NCBI RefSeq assembly: GCF_947242115.1
Contig: NC_074718.1
Location: 45,300,699-45,364,698, forward strand
Length of the DNA stretch: 64,000 nt
From: Biomphalaria glabrata
Lineage: Eukaryota; Mollusca; Gastropoda; Planorbidae
Direction of reading: 5' to 3'
The number at the start of each line of letters is the position of its first letter. Positions within the stretch are counted from its first letter, which is position 1. Both the position numbers and the translations under genes were made by a program. Positions 1-14,500 of the stretch are shown here, piece after piece. The notes under the pieces are model-generated. The model was given only the letters and a program-made list of their open reading frames with translations. It did not search any database and was not told the origin of the DNA.

Positions 1-168
1 TTCTCAAAAAGTCCCATCCCATTATCTTCTATAATTAATGATAAAAAGAAAGTATGTCCTTCTTAAAACTCTGCTGGACTCTTTGGGATGGTAAAGGGAA
101 AATAGTTTGAAAAGAAAATTAGATTTAAAAGTTGTATGAGTCTCTTATCTAGTTATTGTTCTCTCTAG

Positions 169-2043
169 ATGCTTGATGACCGTGGGAACACTGCAGCCTA
201 CCTATTGTATGCTAACACCAGAATCAGGCAAGTACACTTGAAATAAGGGAGAGCATGTATGCTCTATGATGTCTCAGTGGGAAGGTTGGGGTTCTAGTCT
301 CATATATATATATATAGTTCGTCCATCGTGGTTCGATGATGACCACTTTGTCATGCAGGGGGCTGAGTCTCATATAATATATAGTATAAATCAAATACTT
401 CTAGTCCTGTCAGACATTGATAATAAAAAAAAAGTCAAATATATCCCAAATCAAAGTCTTAATACAATAACAGTTCATCAAGAAGATGATGGTTTTGTAA
501 TGAAGTGAATTCAACAGAAAACAATTTTATTATGTTCCAGGTCTATAGCTCGCAGTGCCAGTGTTACACCCGAGGCATTGAGGGAGGCGGCCAAGACGAC
601 TGTGGTACAATTGGATCACCCTGCGGAGTGGAAGTTGGCCAAGTGCATCCTGCGATTCCCAGAAGTGATCACCAAGGTGTTGGATGACCTGCTGCTCCAT
701 ACACTGTGTGAATACCTGTATGAACTGACCACTACCTTCACAGAGTTCTATGACAAGTGTTACTGCATTGAGAAGGATAAGACTACAGGTAGGCATTGAA
801 TACACTTGGATTTAATGACGCCAGTGGCTTGGCTAAATTGAATAAAATGGCCAGTGACCCAGTTATTTTTTTCTGAGGTGGGCTGAGTGACCAGTGACCT
901 GATTATTTTAAACTGAGTTGGCTTAGTGAGTGACCCATGAGGTACTGAGGTGGGCTAACTGAATGACAAGACATACTAAAAGGGCAGTGGCAAACGGAAC
1001 TGACTTAGTATGTTTTTGCTATCACACCGTCCAATTTGAATTACGTCTTATAGAAGTGTCAAGAAATTTCAAACATGGTACATAAATCTTAAAGAGAAGG
1101 GGAGAACACTAGGGAAAATTACATTAGATGGCCTCCTTCAGTGACAGTCACAAAACGACTGTGGATCATCTATAAAATGTGATGCCAGGGCATTAGGTAT
1201 GGACAGAACGATGTCGCCCACACATGTCAAAACAGCTGATGTATCCAAAGGAACAGCAAGTGCTGATACAGTTTGGGCTCTGCCGGGGTGCAGCACTATG
1301 TGGTATAAGCTTGTATATGGTCACCGGCTCCTCGTTTTTTCTCAGGGTTGACTCCTAAAGCTGGCGCCTAAACCAGTAAGCTTCTGGCAGGAGTGGGTCG
1401 TTAGTACTAGCTGTCTACCCGCCAAGGAGAAGGAAAACTTTTGCTGCTTACAGCTACACCCAAACTAGAGGAAATACAATGATAACAACTTTTATTATTA
1501 TCATTCACTATAACTGTGGCTAAGAGGTAAACCACTTGGCTTCCAAAGTGGGGGTCCCGGGTTTGAATCCTGGTGAAGACTGGGATTTTTAATTTTGGGA
1601 TCTTTGGGCGCCACCATGTCCACCCAGCTCTAATGGGTACCTGACACTAGTTGGGGACAAGAGAAGGTGGTTGTTCGTTGTGCTGGCCACATGACACCCT
1701 AGTTAACCGTGGGCAACAGAAATAGATGACCTTTACATCATCTGCCCTATAGATAGCAAAGTCTGAAAGAGGAACTTTACCTTTACTATAATAACAGTAC
1801 AACTTATTATTTAGTTGTTGAATGTGTCAGTTTGATCTACGGTCCTTGCACTTGTACATGCTGAAGTATTTGTTTTGTTTACTGGGTTTCATATTTTCTG
1901 AATCTGCTCCATCTTTGTTGTCTCTGTTCCCAGGTGCTATTGTGAAGATCAACATGAGCCGGTTGTTACTGTGTGAGGCCACAGCTCAAGTGATTGCTTC
2001 CACTTTCTTCATTCTGGGAATCAAACCTTTAGACAAAATGTAA
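169..2043 (+). CDS. RARS1: Arginyl-tRNA synthetase, cytosolic, C-terminal exons (partial at left edge)
   Basis: This class I synthetase charges tRNA-Arg with arginine in the cytosol. Three coding exons are visible: 169-227, 541-788 and 1934-2043 (stop TAA 2041-2043). Together they encode about 138 residues, the all-helical C-terminal anticodon-binding (DALR-type) domain. Diagnostic stretches are [50 protein letters not shown], and the end [10 protein letters not shown]; each matches animal RARS1 closely. Phases agree: exon 1 ends after two bases of a codon completed by the G of exon 2, and exon 2 ends one base into a Gly codon. The first intron (228-540) starts with GC rather than GT (AG|GCAAGT). 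The catalytic domain lies left of the window. The gene is convergent with EXOSC8, with 475 bp between the stop codons; an AATAAA lies near 2295 and an ATTAAA-type signal near 2405. Confidence 0.95.
789..1933 (+). other. RARS1 intron with degenerate repeats and one SINE
   Basis: No coding signal is seen. About 825-965 holds a degenerate repeat around 'cagtgaccc' and 'gaggtgggct'. Positions 1195-1470 look like old, unclassified transposon-derived DNA (contains 'ctgtctacccgcc' and 'ggagaaggaaaac'). A tRNA-like SINE follows at 1511-1793. Confidence 0.5.
1511..1793 (+). mobile_element. tRNA-derived SINE, family C
   Basis: The tRNA-like head has a B box (gggtttgaatcctgg), followed by 'tgaagactgggattttt' and a conserved body ending in 'gtctgaaag.ggaacttt'. 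The same body recurs at 33816-34076 (+), 5850-6096 (-), 12015-12162 (-, partial) and 54745-54832 (+, partial). RNA polymerase III promoter ancestry is inferred from the A and B boxes. Confidence 0.8.
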
Positions 2044-2517
2044 TGACTGCTCAGTAATACCCACAACAGAAACTTGTGTTGACATGAGTGAGAGGGGGAA
2101 AGTAGACTGAATCCAGTGCAAACATTTTAGCCAAGATATAAAAATGTAGCTTTTAAATCTTTAGCTTCTATAAGAAATCAAACTATGTTATTTAATGTCA
2201 ACTCTGGCATACTCATATTTATTGAATTCTCTCCAAATGTTAAGTTATGTAACCCATGTTCATTGTATGCTTAAAGAGAGGCAGGGAGTAAGGAATAAAA
2301 GCAGGTACTAAGGAGGAGGATGTTTATGTTACCTAAGGAGGGGGATGGTTATGTCCATATGTTACCAATGATTCTGTTCAATATAGTTTGTGCTTGATGT
2401 AACAATTAAAGTTGTCTGAACTGAATCTGTAGTTTTTCCTTATATTACATTAAGACATATAGAGACATTAAGAAACACCAAGACATAAAGAGACACAAGG
2501 AGAACTAGTGGAAACAC

Positions 2518-2523
2518 TTTATT
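2518..2523 (-). terminator. Poly(A) signal AATAAA overlapping the EXOSC8 stop codon
   Basis: The minus strand reads GAT AAA TAA AG; the canonical hexamer AATAAA includes the stop codon itself. If used, the 3'UTR would be only about 15-30 nt. A downstream alternative may exist. Confidence 0.4.
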
Positions 2524-5500
2524 TATCAATTAATTCTTCAATCAACCTCTCGGCTTCCCTCCCCCGAAGGAACGCTCTGTCTATACAGGTTTTCATTTGT
2601 GTGTCTGTGAGAGGAGTTCCACCTGAAACACAAATCAATCAAATGCTAAGTGGCTGATGGAAATGACATTAATGAAACCAATAAAATAAATGTGCATAAA
2701 ATATTGGGAGACTCTGGTCTAGTCAGATAGTACTCAACACTTTTGTAATGTTGATTCTAAAAAATGAAATGAAATCACCTGCCACCTTTGTTAAGATTCT
2801 TACTTTAAAAAATAACTTTATATATTTATTTAATTCTTTTTTTAAACATGAAAATATACTCTCTAAATGATTTGAGGTCTTTAAGTAGCTTATGTTCTCC
2901 ATACCATGCACAATGTGGGTAAATGAAATTCTAAGATCTGGTGTGAAGTCAAGTTTATTTCTGCACTTAACTTCATAGCAGCAGTAGAAATCTTTCAAAA
3001 GCTGATTTTTTTTGCTTGAAATTTGAATCACTTATTAAATCGATTAGATTTTCATAGACATTTGATGACAATAGAAGCTTCAATTTAGTCTCTTCTAGAT
3101 CATGAAGGATTTGTTACAAACTTATCAAAATAAGCAAAAAATCCATTCATTTAGTTCAATAGTTCATTTTCTTCAAGATAATCTTGTCATAAAATGTCAT
3201 TGTTTCAACAAAGGATTTCATTCATAATAGTATTTCTTTTTGTGTTTTTAGTCACCAGTGCTACCTACACAACATACAATGGGCCTTGCTACTTCCTATG
3301 TGCTACACCTTTCCTTTTTCCTACCATTTCTCAGCAAAGTCTAGACACCAAACTGTTCTTGATTTGTCATGTAATCATGAATACAGTTGAATCTAGCTCT
3401 GTAGTTGGAGTTTTCAGTGAGTCTGTCACCACTGGCAATATGGCTGAAACATGTTTCATTTACACATAGGCTAATGTAAGCAAATGAGTCATTCTTAAGT
3501 TTCCTTTTTTGTAACAGCCCTGCGACATCTGTAGAGTTATCCATTGGCAATGCAGATTTACAGCCTCCACTGCAAGTTGGATGGCTGCCTGGTCGTGCGG
3601 TTTGCGCGCTGGACTGTCGTTCAGATTTATCGATGGTCCAGGGTTCAAACCCTGCCCGCTCCCATCCCCCGTCGTCCTGCGGGAGGTTTGGACTAGGAAG
3701 TAATTATCTTCAACTCTGAAGGAACATCCAAAACATGTAAAACATTTTACAAGTCCATGAGCTTTAAATGAACTCTTTTTGTATGCTAGTAGGAAGATTT
3801 TTAACGAGCTGTTACTATTTGTTAGATGTATTGCATTTATTTCTTTTTGTGACACCACCATTTCATATGCTAAGTGAGAGTCTCTCCTAGTGTGTGAGTC
3901 TCACAATTAAGTAACAAAGTGATATGATGCCTCTACTGCATTTTCAGTTCTAACCATTGCTAACCATGGACAGTTTCACTTTGTCTTCTAAAAAATATAT
4001 TTATGACTTAAGAATAATAATAATCTTTATTATCCTTACAATTAGTGCATCAGACAAAACAAAATAACTATAGAAAACCTTTGCATGCGTAAAGTTTATA
4101 TCAGAAAGTTTAATTTTTCTTTAATGATTTGATTGCCAGGGGGACAAAAGAGTTTTTGTGCCTGTTTGTCTTTGCTATTGGTGTATTGTATCTCTTTTGT
4201 GATGGTAAAATCACAAAATCCTTACCCAAAGGGTGATTTTTATTTCTAGAATCTTTTTTAGCTTTCTTATGGATGTTTTTCTCAAACAGCTGCCCAAATG
4301 GGTTTTGTTTTTTTGCCAATGACTTTACCAGCAGCATTTAGGAATCTCTGTACTGTTTTGAAGAGGCTGCAAAAATTTTCAGTTTGCAAGTAGTGTAGGA
4401 AATGCAACATACACACTGCATCAGAAAAAAGCATCTGAAATGCTACTATGCTGGGTACTTCACTCCCTCCGAAATATAAATAGATTTCATACTACTGGTA
4501 CTTCTGTTTTTAGTATCTCATTTTGATTAAACCACAGATCTTTGGTTTAATTCTTAATTAAATTTTTGTGAAATATCATATTCATGGAGAAACACCCGAA
4601 CATAGTTTGGGAAACCCAGACTTAACTATTGCTTTGTACTCAAGCAAGGGAGGCTACCTGGTTTATAAATGCTGCACAAATTGTCGCCTTCTGTGATTAT
4701 AGTTAAGGCCCCTGTTGCTAAGTCTTCTTCTTCACTGGTTGGATCAACTAACAGAATTTTTCTGCAATAAAACCAAAATATATTCAATGAGTTCAATGAA
4801 ACGAAATAACCAACCAACTAAAAGCTCAGAAAGGTCAAGTATATTCACTTTGCTAACCACCTCATTTAACTCAATTCATTTCAGTCTAGCAGTGTTAAGT
4901 ACCTACACTAAGAAATAACCGTTATTACTATTAGCCATAAAGAAGATATGGACTTCACTTATGCTGGGACTCATAGACAGAAGAAAGAGGTAGCTTACTA
5001 GTCTAATTCAGGTCAAGAGTTGACATAGACAAAAGTTTGACAACATTAAAGTGTACAAGATGATATTCTCTTTCATTCTGTTCCAAACTTAAGCGTAGTC
5101 GAGAGGCTAAGTGCGCTTGAACTTGGCTTGCCTTAGCTACCTAGAAGGGGGCTCGAGGTTCGACACCCGACTCGGGCAGAGTTGTGTTTACTGAGCGCCT
5201 AAAGGCAGCACGGAAAACCAACTCCTAGATACCCCCTCCCCCCCCCCCCCCCCAACTGGTCCACAAATGAGATTGGACCAAAGCGCTCTAAGCATGCTAT
5301 AAGCATAAAAGTAGCGCTATATAAAAGCTATAATAATAATAATAACATTACACATAAGAAACGTGTGTGTGTATGTGTAGCTCAATCTTCCAACTAAAAA
5401 CAGGATACACACCTCTTTTAAATTACCATCTTAACAAAATAAATTCCACACAACTCCCCCCTTTTTGGTAGACACTGTGCCCACCCTTATGAAACCTTAA

Positions 5501-8500
5501 ACCATATCCTCTTTTTTCCTAATCCACCTTAGGCAGACCCTACTACCACTACAGCCCAACATAACCACCGGCAGTGCTGAACAACTGAAGAAAACAGCAC
5601 ACTATTTTTCTTTGGCACAGTCTGCAAAAAAGCTCACAGCTCAGCAGCAAAAAGCTGGCTAGAAGAAGTGGCTCATAAGCCAGAACTGCTAAGGAAGTGA
5701 CTGCTCTACAACATAAATCTACAACTTTTTTATCAATTTTCAATCAGATTGTTAGAATAAAAAAAAGGAAAGAGTTGATGAAATGCCAGGTATTCATCAA
5801 ATTTTAGGCCTTCATACATTCTAAGGTTAGGCTTAAGATACAAAAAAAAAAGTACCCCTTTCAGACTTTGCGATCTATAGAGCTGATAATGTATGGTCAT
5901 CTGTTTCTGTGACTCACGGTTAACGAAGATGTCATGTGGCTAACACAATGACCAACCGCCTTTACTTTTCCTCAACTAACGTCAGGTACCCATTAGAGCT
6001 GGGAGGACTCAGAGATCCCGAAATTAAAAAACAAAGTCTTCTCCAGGATTTGAACCCAGGTTTGGAAGCCAAGCGTTTTACCACTCAGCCACCATGTATG
6101 CACTAGTTAGTAGAACATGCAAATATTGCATTGGATGTCAGATTGTAAGATAATTCAAAATCAGTTTTGCCTTTCTACCTGTGAAAGGTTTCATGAACTT
6201 TCATCATTCATGGTATATTTTAGTAAGATAATTTTAAAACTCTCAAAAAAAGTATTTTCAAATAATTGTCATTTTGCTGTCCCTGATATTTGTAGATACA
6301 CACCTTGAGACAGACAAACTTTGAACACTGGTTAATATATGCAAATTAATAAAGAAAACTTGTGGACACTAGACACTTACTTGTCAAATATAGTAAAATT
6401 TGTAGACACTAGACACTTACTTGTCAAATATAATAAAACTTGTGGACACTGGACACTTAGAGATGGACAACTTTTGATGGATGGAGACGTCAGTTGTGAT
6501 CTCTCCCGAGTCTTCATCCACAGTCACCACTGGCAATAAAGCTGAAACAATATGTGACAGAAAAGATTGACAATCGGCTGGTCATCGGCAATACAGTGTA
6601 ACAGACAATACAGTGACACTGGTGTGGTCACTGGCAATACCCTATAACAGACAATACAGTGACACTGGTGTGGTCACTGGCAATACCCTATAACAGACAA
6701 TACAGTGACACTGGTGTGGTCACTGGCAATACCCTATAACAGATGATAGCGTGACACTGGTGTGGTCATTGGCAATACCATACAACAGATGATAGAGTGA
6801 CACTGGTGTGGTCATTGGCAATACCATACAACAGATGATAGAGTGACACTGGTGTGGTCATTGGCAATACCATACAACAGATGATAGAGTGACACTGGTG
6901 TGGTCAATAATAAGGTCAATAATAATTCACAAAAGCACACTAGATACCTAAGAAAGCAGTACAGAATACACAAAATATTGAGGTTTTGTCAAACGTAGTA
7001 GCTCTATGTATTGAGCGAATCCTCTTGAATCAAAATCTCAGCTCAAGCCAGTCATCCAACCCCTGCCTCATGATGACAACAGTCATTGTTGCATTACAAT
7101 AGATGAACTAGATAGTACATACAGCGTAATAGATAATATATTAATGTAGATAACTATTAGTAATATATATGCCTAAAATAATAACTAACAATTAAAATTT
7201 CTGACTACCCTATTTCATCAAAAGGGCCATTTATTGAGGTTTCTAATTAGGTTAAAAATGTTATGGCTAAGATTCGCTCCAGTTATTTGTACAGAATCAC
7301 AAGGAACTAGAATGACTGGTGAAATATTTCACTCATTTTAGAGAGAGGAAAAAAATAAGATTCGCTCTAGTTGTTCTACAAAACATGAAACAGGAGAAAG
7401 AAACAAAACAAATCTGTGCTACGTGTTTTAGAATGCTTATACTTTAAGATGTAATAGAACAAAATGTGTAAAAAAAAAAAAAGTGTATTATCGGTACTAT
7501 TCAACTCTCCTAAATACTAATGTGAAATGAACATGACTTAATGTAAATTTTTTATAAATGAACACTATTTAGTTTAATTCCAAAAGCAACATATGCATTC
7601 AAAACATGGAAGTCATCCAGAGAGGACTAAATGTGACTCAGCAGAAATGGCTTAGATTAGACAGATTTCAGAAATCACTTACAGAGATAGGGTCACAAAT
7701 AAAAAAAATTTTTGCCGAACGGATACTCAATCCTAACATGTCATGAGGTTTGTCACCTCCTCCAAGAGAATGAATCTTGTGCTCCAAGGGTAGCACTAAC
7801 ATTGAGGCCAATATCAGGAAAATGCAAACAGGGATGTTCAAATACAATATGATGCTGCAAGTTCATAGAGGACTCCAAGGCAGTGGACATTGGCTGGGAA
7901 GAGGCTGCAGACATTGTTGAAGACCAATTTTTTATGGAGACAGCTTGTCATCACACAATGTGCCTTAGCGCATGGAGGATCTAAGTCTAAGTAAGATCCC
8001 TAAATGTGCCTAACAATTTCTCCTAATCTTTCATAAAAAACAAACTATGACTTAATCTAAGGAGGAAAACTAACTTACTATTTCTCAGCGCTGCCATCAG
8101 TGCTAGCGTACAGGCGTCCATGACATTGCCGTCAAAGTCTAGACATACCAGGTCAATATAGAGTGACCAGACAAGCTGAAATAGTGGACACAGACCCATG
8201 AGTTAAGAAAATATTGAAAACAAAAAAAATTCTTTTGAATCAATGTAAAACCAGTAATTACCTTCCCAGGTACAATACACAAGTCTTCAAGACGGACACA
8301 TTTAGAACTGAAACAGGCAAAAAAAAATAAAAGGCATTACAAACAAACAGCTACAGTTAATCAAATTCAGCACACCACTAACAATGACAGAGTTTTAGAA
8401 TGAAAACTATTAGACCAGCACTACAGTGAAATTGTGGTTTATTTAAATATTACAATGAAATGATTGAGGCAGAAAAAATGACTATGGTGTAATAGAGGAT

Positions 8501-11500
8501 TATTAATAAATCTCAGCTTCAAAAAGAACTGAGAACTTGTCCTCGAGAAAGCCAACACACCTGGCAATGACTGAGTGGCTTAATAAAACATTACTTGAGA
8601 CATAACAGACTGCTGGAACTTACTCTGTTAAAAAGTCAACCATATTTTGACTTAAGACTTGAGCCAACTCACTGGGTGGGCCAGGTTTAAAGTTGGTACT
8701 ACACAAGGGAGGTAGCTCTACGTTTGGAACTGAGGACAGAAAAACAAAAAAAAATGTGCATTGGTTATCTCCCATTTTTTTCTTCAACAGTAGCTTTTCC
8801 CTACCTAAGGGGATAATCATTTTACAGATAGACCTACCTAAGTATCCTTTTTTTCCATCACTGGCTGGTTCAGCTACTTCCTGCACAGAGATTTAATTGA
8901 ATGGTATAGAGTACTGTTAACAAATATAATGTAGTCTCAGGACATTTGAGAACAAAATAAAGGAAAACTAAAATAGGTCAGATAGATCTTCATGGGTTTT
9001 TTTTTTCTTCTTAAAACTAGTGAAGCACGTATTATTTTTAAGCTCAATGAAGAGTTTGGTAGAAAAAAAACAACTTCATTTATTTACTTAGTACAATATT
9101 TACTATGAACGCATAGACTAGAACGATTGGTATACTCTCTCTTTGAGTTATTCCAATGGCATTTATAGTGTCAAAAATCATTCTACAATAAAGGTTCAAT
9201 TAATACATTTTTTACAACAGCATTAGTTTACTGTTTTATTTTAGCCAAAAATGGAATGTAAAAATGTTGCTCGTTATGGTTACTTGTATAAAAAAAAAAT
9301 ATCACTGGTTACTTGGACAAAGTTGTATATAACTTTAAATAAAAAACACTTTATGATAATTTTTAAATAACAATTCTATTTTCAAAATTGCAGAGAGCTT
9401 CAAAAGATTTTGTAAATATGTAAATCAAACAAAGTAAAATAAGTGAAGCATTATCATTGCATAGAACATCTAGAGAGAGATATACATTTAGAGAGAGACA
9501 TGAGATAAACATCTAAAGAGAGAGAGTTATACATCACCAAACAAGCATCTGGGGATGTAGGCTACTTATAAGATCGAGAGACCAACAATGCCAATCTAGA
9601 TCAGAGTAATAATAGTTGGTCATCTATGATTGGATGGGATAAAGTAAGCAATCTATGATTGGATGCAATAAAACCATGTGATTGATAATAGTAGGGACCC
9701 TATGATTGGATGAGAGTGCTTCAACTACATGGACTTACAATTCTACCAATTAAAATGTAACTATATAGATGCTATAGTGACTTACAGCCTTTATGCCACA
9801 TATAACAGATGTATTCCCAAGCTTGACAAGTGAGGACCCTTCAGCAGTTGTAACACAACCTACATGCAATTAAAATTTTTGTTAATACTACAACAATTTG
9901 AATGCTGAATTAATAAAGAGCTATCTTTTTTTTTTCAGTATTATATAGATCCTACATTAGACAGTCAACAACTAAACTATATATAATATAGATGTTTCTA
10001 GCTGACCTATATTTAGAACAGTTGGACGAAATTCTCCAAGTTCTCTGTTGTCAGGTCTCACGTCTTTCTCCTGCAAGTTTTATAAATATATTTAACATTA
10101 GAAAACTAATCTAGACTTTTTTACTACATTCCACTGTACACAAATACAATCTAAGACAAAACAAACAATTAAAAAAAATGTTTTAGTTTTAAGGTCGTAT
10201 ATTTCAACATGACAAGAAAACATTAAGAAACTGGAACAGACACAAAATAGAGCAGTGAGATTCATAACAAACAAATATTCACATTTGACTAGAGAAACAC
10301 CTTTAGTAAAATTACTAAATTTAGAAAGCCTTAAGGACAGAAGACTCAAAAGTAAAGTAGCAATTATACATAAAACACTGAACCATAATCTTCAAATACA
10401 AAAACAAAATTTAATAAAATTCTCTGAAAGACACAAAGATAAAGGCACATTCCTCGTCCCATATGCTAGGACAAATTTATACAGATACTCCTTCTTCCCT
10501 ATTAGAGCATAGAATGGGTTGCCTGAGCTAGCCAGGAAAACCAGTGACTTGGCAGAATTTAAGTCATTGGTTAATATGCATGACTAAATGCATGACGTGT
10601 AGGACGTAATCATCTTCTTTTTTGAAGTAATGTCTGTATTATATAAGATAAGAAGATAAGACATGTTTGTTTGTCAGAGAAAAAGTACATTTAAAACAGA
10701 TATAACAATCTATAATAAAAAGTCTTGAATTAAGAAGCTGACACATGCCATGGCATATAGTGGTGTAAGAATAGGATGTAGAGAAAGAGATGTAAAAATC
10801 AAGACACACCATTCATTGGTGCAATCGAGGATGATTCAAGAACCATGGAAGACAAATAATATTAAGCAGAATTTTCATCTGAGAAGAAAAGCTCTTTAAA
10901 TTTTTCTCTCCTAATCCATGATACCATCGTTGATTTTACCCCATTGGACCATGACCCATAAACAAACAGATGTGATTAAATGATCATCTAGTTGATGGGG
11001 GCCTTCAGACAGAAGGGTCAGTGAAGAGCCAATCATTCATCCTGGCCACAGAATAATATCCTTTCCCCGGTCAAAGGTTCATAAAAGGGATTTATCTCGA
11101 ACCTTTTGGACATCTCAACAATAACAAACAAAAAAAGTTATTAGAGTTTAATAATAACAGGGTAGTGAAATGCATATGAGCAAAATGAATAATTCTGTTG
11201 AAACATGGACATGATTACAAAGAGAAAGAGTTAAATACACACCATTTAGTTTTAAATTGAAACCCCTTTCCATCCAATTCCTCTCTCTGTCACTCTTTTC
11301 AATACCATAACTTCTGTCTCCCTCTATCATTTTCTTTCCTATTTATCCTTCTATTATAGAAAAAAAAAACTGTCAACTAAGAACTTCTCTTGTACATATA
11401 TTAACAAAAACCAAGAAAACTAGGGTTGCTGTTGTCATGTGTATGTTAATTAAAGACTTAAAATCTAAGTTTTCCTGGCTAATTCAGACAACAAAATAAA

Positions 11501-14500
11501 TTCCAAGAGTCAGTTGAGAAACCTCTTGTAACATCCAATTTTAGAAAAGCTATTTAAAAAATTGATTCAAGCAAACGGAACAATCAACAATCATAACTTT
11601 TAGCACATTCATGACAATAAGTTTCTAGTTTTGAAGAAGTAAGATACTTTACCAGAAATTTTTCATAGTATTCTTTTGGTTGTGTAATCCTGAAATGAAA
11701 TTTCAAACAAGAATACATAATAAGACATCACTAAGTGAACAATGTTTAGATAAACTTTAGATAAACCCATGAAATGGGATGCCTGAGCTAGCCAGGAAAA
11801 CCAGTGACTTGGCTGAATTTAAGTCATTGGTTAATATACATGACTAAATGCATGACGCGTAGGACGTAATCATCTTCTTTTTTGAAGTAACGTCTGTATT
11901 ATATAAGATAAGTTTATTACTGTTACGTTCAAATAATTTCTGGTTGAGCCTCAACAACAATTTATTCACCTAAAAATTAATCCCAAGTTCAGTGCTGTAC
12001 TTCATTATAAGAATATTTCCCCTTTCAGACCATACGGTCTATAGCGCAGATGATCTAAAGGTCATCTCTGTGGTCCACCGTTAATGAGCACAATAACCAA
12101 CCACCTTTACTTTTCCTCAATTAATGTCAGGTACCCATTAGAGCTTGGCGGACTCAGAGGCATTAATCTAGCCTAGATTCTAGAATAGAATTGAATAGAT
12201 AGATTTCATAGATCTAGAATCTAGATCTCTCTCTATGATATGTATATATATTATAGATCTGTAGTCTACCAGCTCACATACAACTAGCAGGAAATGAGAA
12301 GGCTGACACACTCGCCAAGAGTGGGAGAACAAACTCACAAGTAAACTCTGCACTCTATCCAGAAGAAATGAAGAAATTAATTGTAGATAAAATAAATGAG
12401 AAATGGACGAGCTCTCATCCAAATCACAAGAAAGATGACGCTTACTATAAGCTATCCCGACAAGACCAACGTCTAATCTTTCGACTCAGGACCGACACAA
12501 CAGAATGCGACAACACATGTTCCGGAAGCTCAAAATAGGAACCAGTGAAATCTGCCCATGTGGAGTATCACCAGAAAATGCCGACCACGTCCTCCAAAAC
12601 TGCTCTCTCTACCAAGAGGCCCGTATAAGACATTGGCCCCAAATCACCCCAATAGAAAGAAAACTATATGGAGAGCTCCCTGATTTGGAAACCACTGCGC
12701 AGTTCATCTCATGTATTGGTCTAGTCATATGAACACTCCAACATAACAATGAGAACGATGAAGAAGAAGAAATGTAGTCTATAGTATAGAATCTAGTTAT
12801 AGATTTATAAATTAATGGACGCTATGGCATACGCTATGGTCAAGGCGGACTCAAGGCCTTATTATGGCTTATTAGACTAAGTTAGACAGTAACTAATTTT
12901 ACTAAGTTAGAAATTAGCCTGCCCTTAGCCTTAGGTTTAGTCTTAGCCTGGTTAAATCCCTTGCCCTTACTAAACTAACTTAGTAAGACTACCAGTTAAG
13001 ATATACTATAACTATAAGTATAAGTAACTATTATTAACTACTTAACTATACCAATAAGTATAAGTATAACTATAAGCAATATGATTATGAATAATGATAT
13101 AAAATGATATTAAATATTAGATCTAGATCAAGATCTAGATCTATAGTAGTTTATTTATTTCGGACATTACATGAATTCGGACATTCGCTGTTTTTTGTGG
13201 TCATTAAATAATTATTTTAATATGTATTATAAAACTAGCGTGCTGTATAATGAGCTTGCCCATTTTCCAATGATTCTGACCCAATTTCCTTCCATTTAGC
13301 TGTCTTTTTATGTAAGAAAAACGAATTTCAAATTTGTTAGTCAGGTTGTTGTTTTTTCCTATGTTACCCAGACGACTTTACCTCTTCCTAGATTTAAGAC
13401 TATATTTTTTGATTGGCTAATGAGCCCGGCAATATTTATTCTGTTTTTGGAGCTAATTTATTTGATTCATAAGCCAAGTTTTCTAATTCCATACCAAAAA
13501 AAAATTAATACGGTGTCCGAATTAAATAACGATTTTCTTACCAAAATTTATTTCGGACAGCCAGTTTTGGACATCAATAAAAATGATCTTATATTATATT
13601 TGTTCGTTTGTTGTTTTTTTTTTAATAGAGAATAAATGGGCAAATGTTTGGAGTGAGCTTGGTACATTGAATGAAGTTAAATGCTTAGATCTAGACCTAC
13701 TAGATAGATCTAGATTTATATACAGAGAATATAGAGGATTCAGTTAGGCAAGAATGGCTATCGTAACCTGTAGGGGCCTACTATACTACAAAAGATCATC
13801 TGTATTAGAAATTTATTAAATTAATAAACAAAAAAAACAAAAACATTCAACAGATCTAATCATGCAAACCCCAAACATTCAAAACACATAATGAGAAAAT
13901 AAACAAACATAAAATAAGTCTAAAAGTCAGTGTAGAAGTCACTATTCCAGTGACCTAATTTTGGTAGAATAAGTGTGTTCATATTTTTATTTTTTGTGTT
14001 CGTATTTATGCATTGTTTGAAAACATCGTAATGATTTCATGTGAGGGGCTATGCCTGGGGATCTTAAAATTTAGTTAATGTTAAAATAGAATTAAAATCT
14101 GAGTTTCTTGATGCCTAAATATAGAGACTGTCCGAAATAAATTATGGTGTCCGGAATCAAATAATATGGGTCAAATGTGTCAGAATTAAATGAAAACACA
14201 CAGCCTCTTTAACCTTAAATATAATAACAAATATAGGTTAGGGGAACAAATATAAGTAGTCATCCTTATTCTCCTTTAAGTTTAAGTAAAGAAGATTTTG
14301 ATATACACGTCATTTTCTTTTCTATGTCAAACCATTGTAAAATAATGCGCTGTCAAAGTCAAACTTTCAAATTTGGGCCTATAGGTGTCCGAATAGCATA
14401 AACTACTCTATATATAGTAGCTTCTTATATTAGGCACAGCTCATGGAATTCTCCTTCAAGAAACACGTCGCTTTTTTTGTTTATAATTAATTTGTTTTTA

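Noticed and set aside
5549-5743. Candidate missing EXOSC8 exon ([12 protein letters not shown] resembles the family's PVATSFAVF)
   Set aside because: It has no phase-compatible donor, and the true segment was found at the end of the exon at 6421-6541 ([12 protein letters not shown]).
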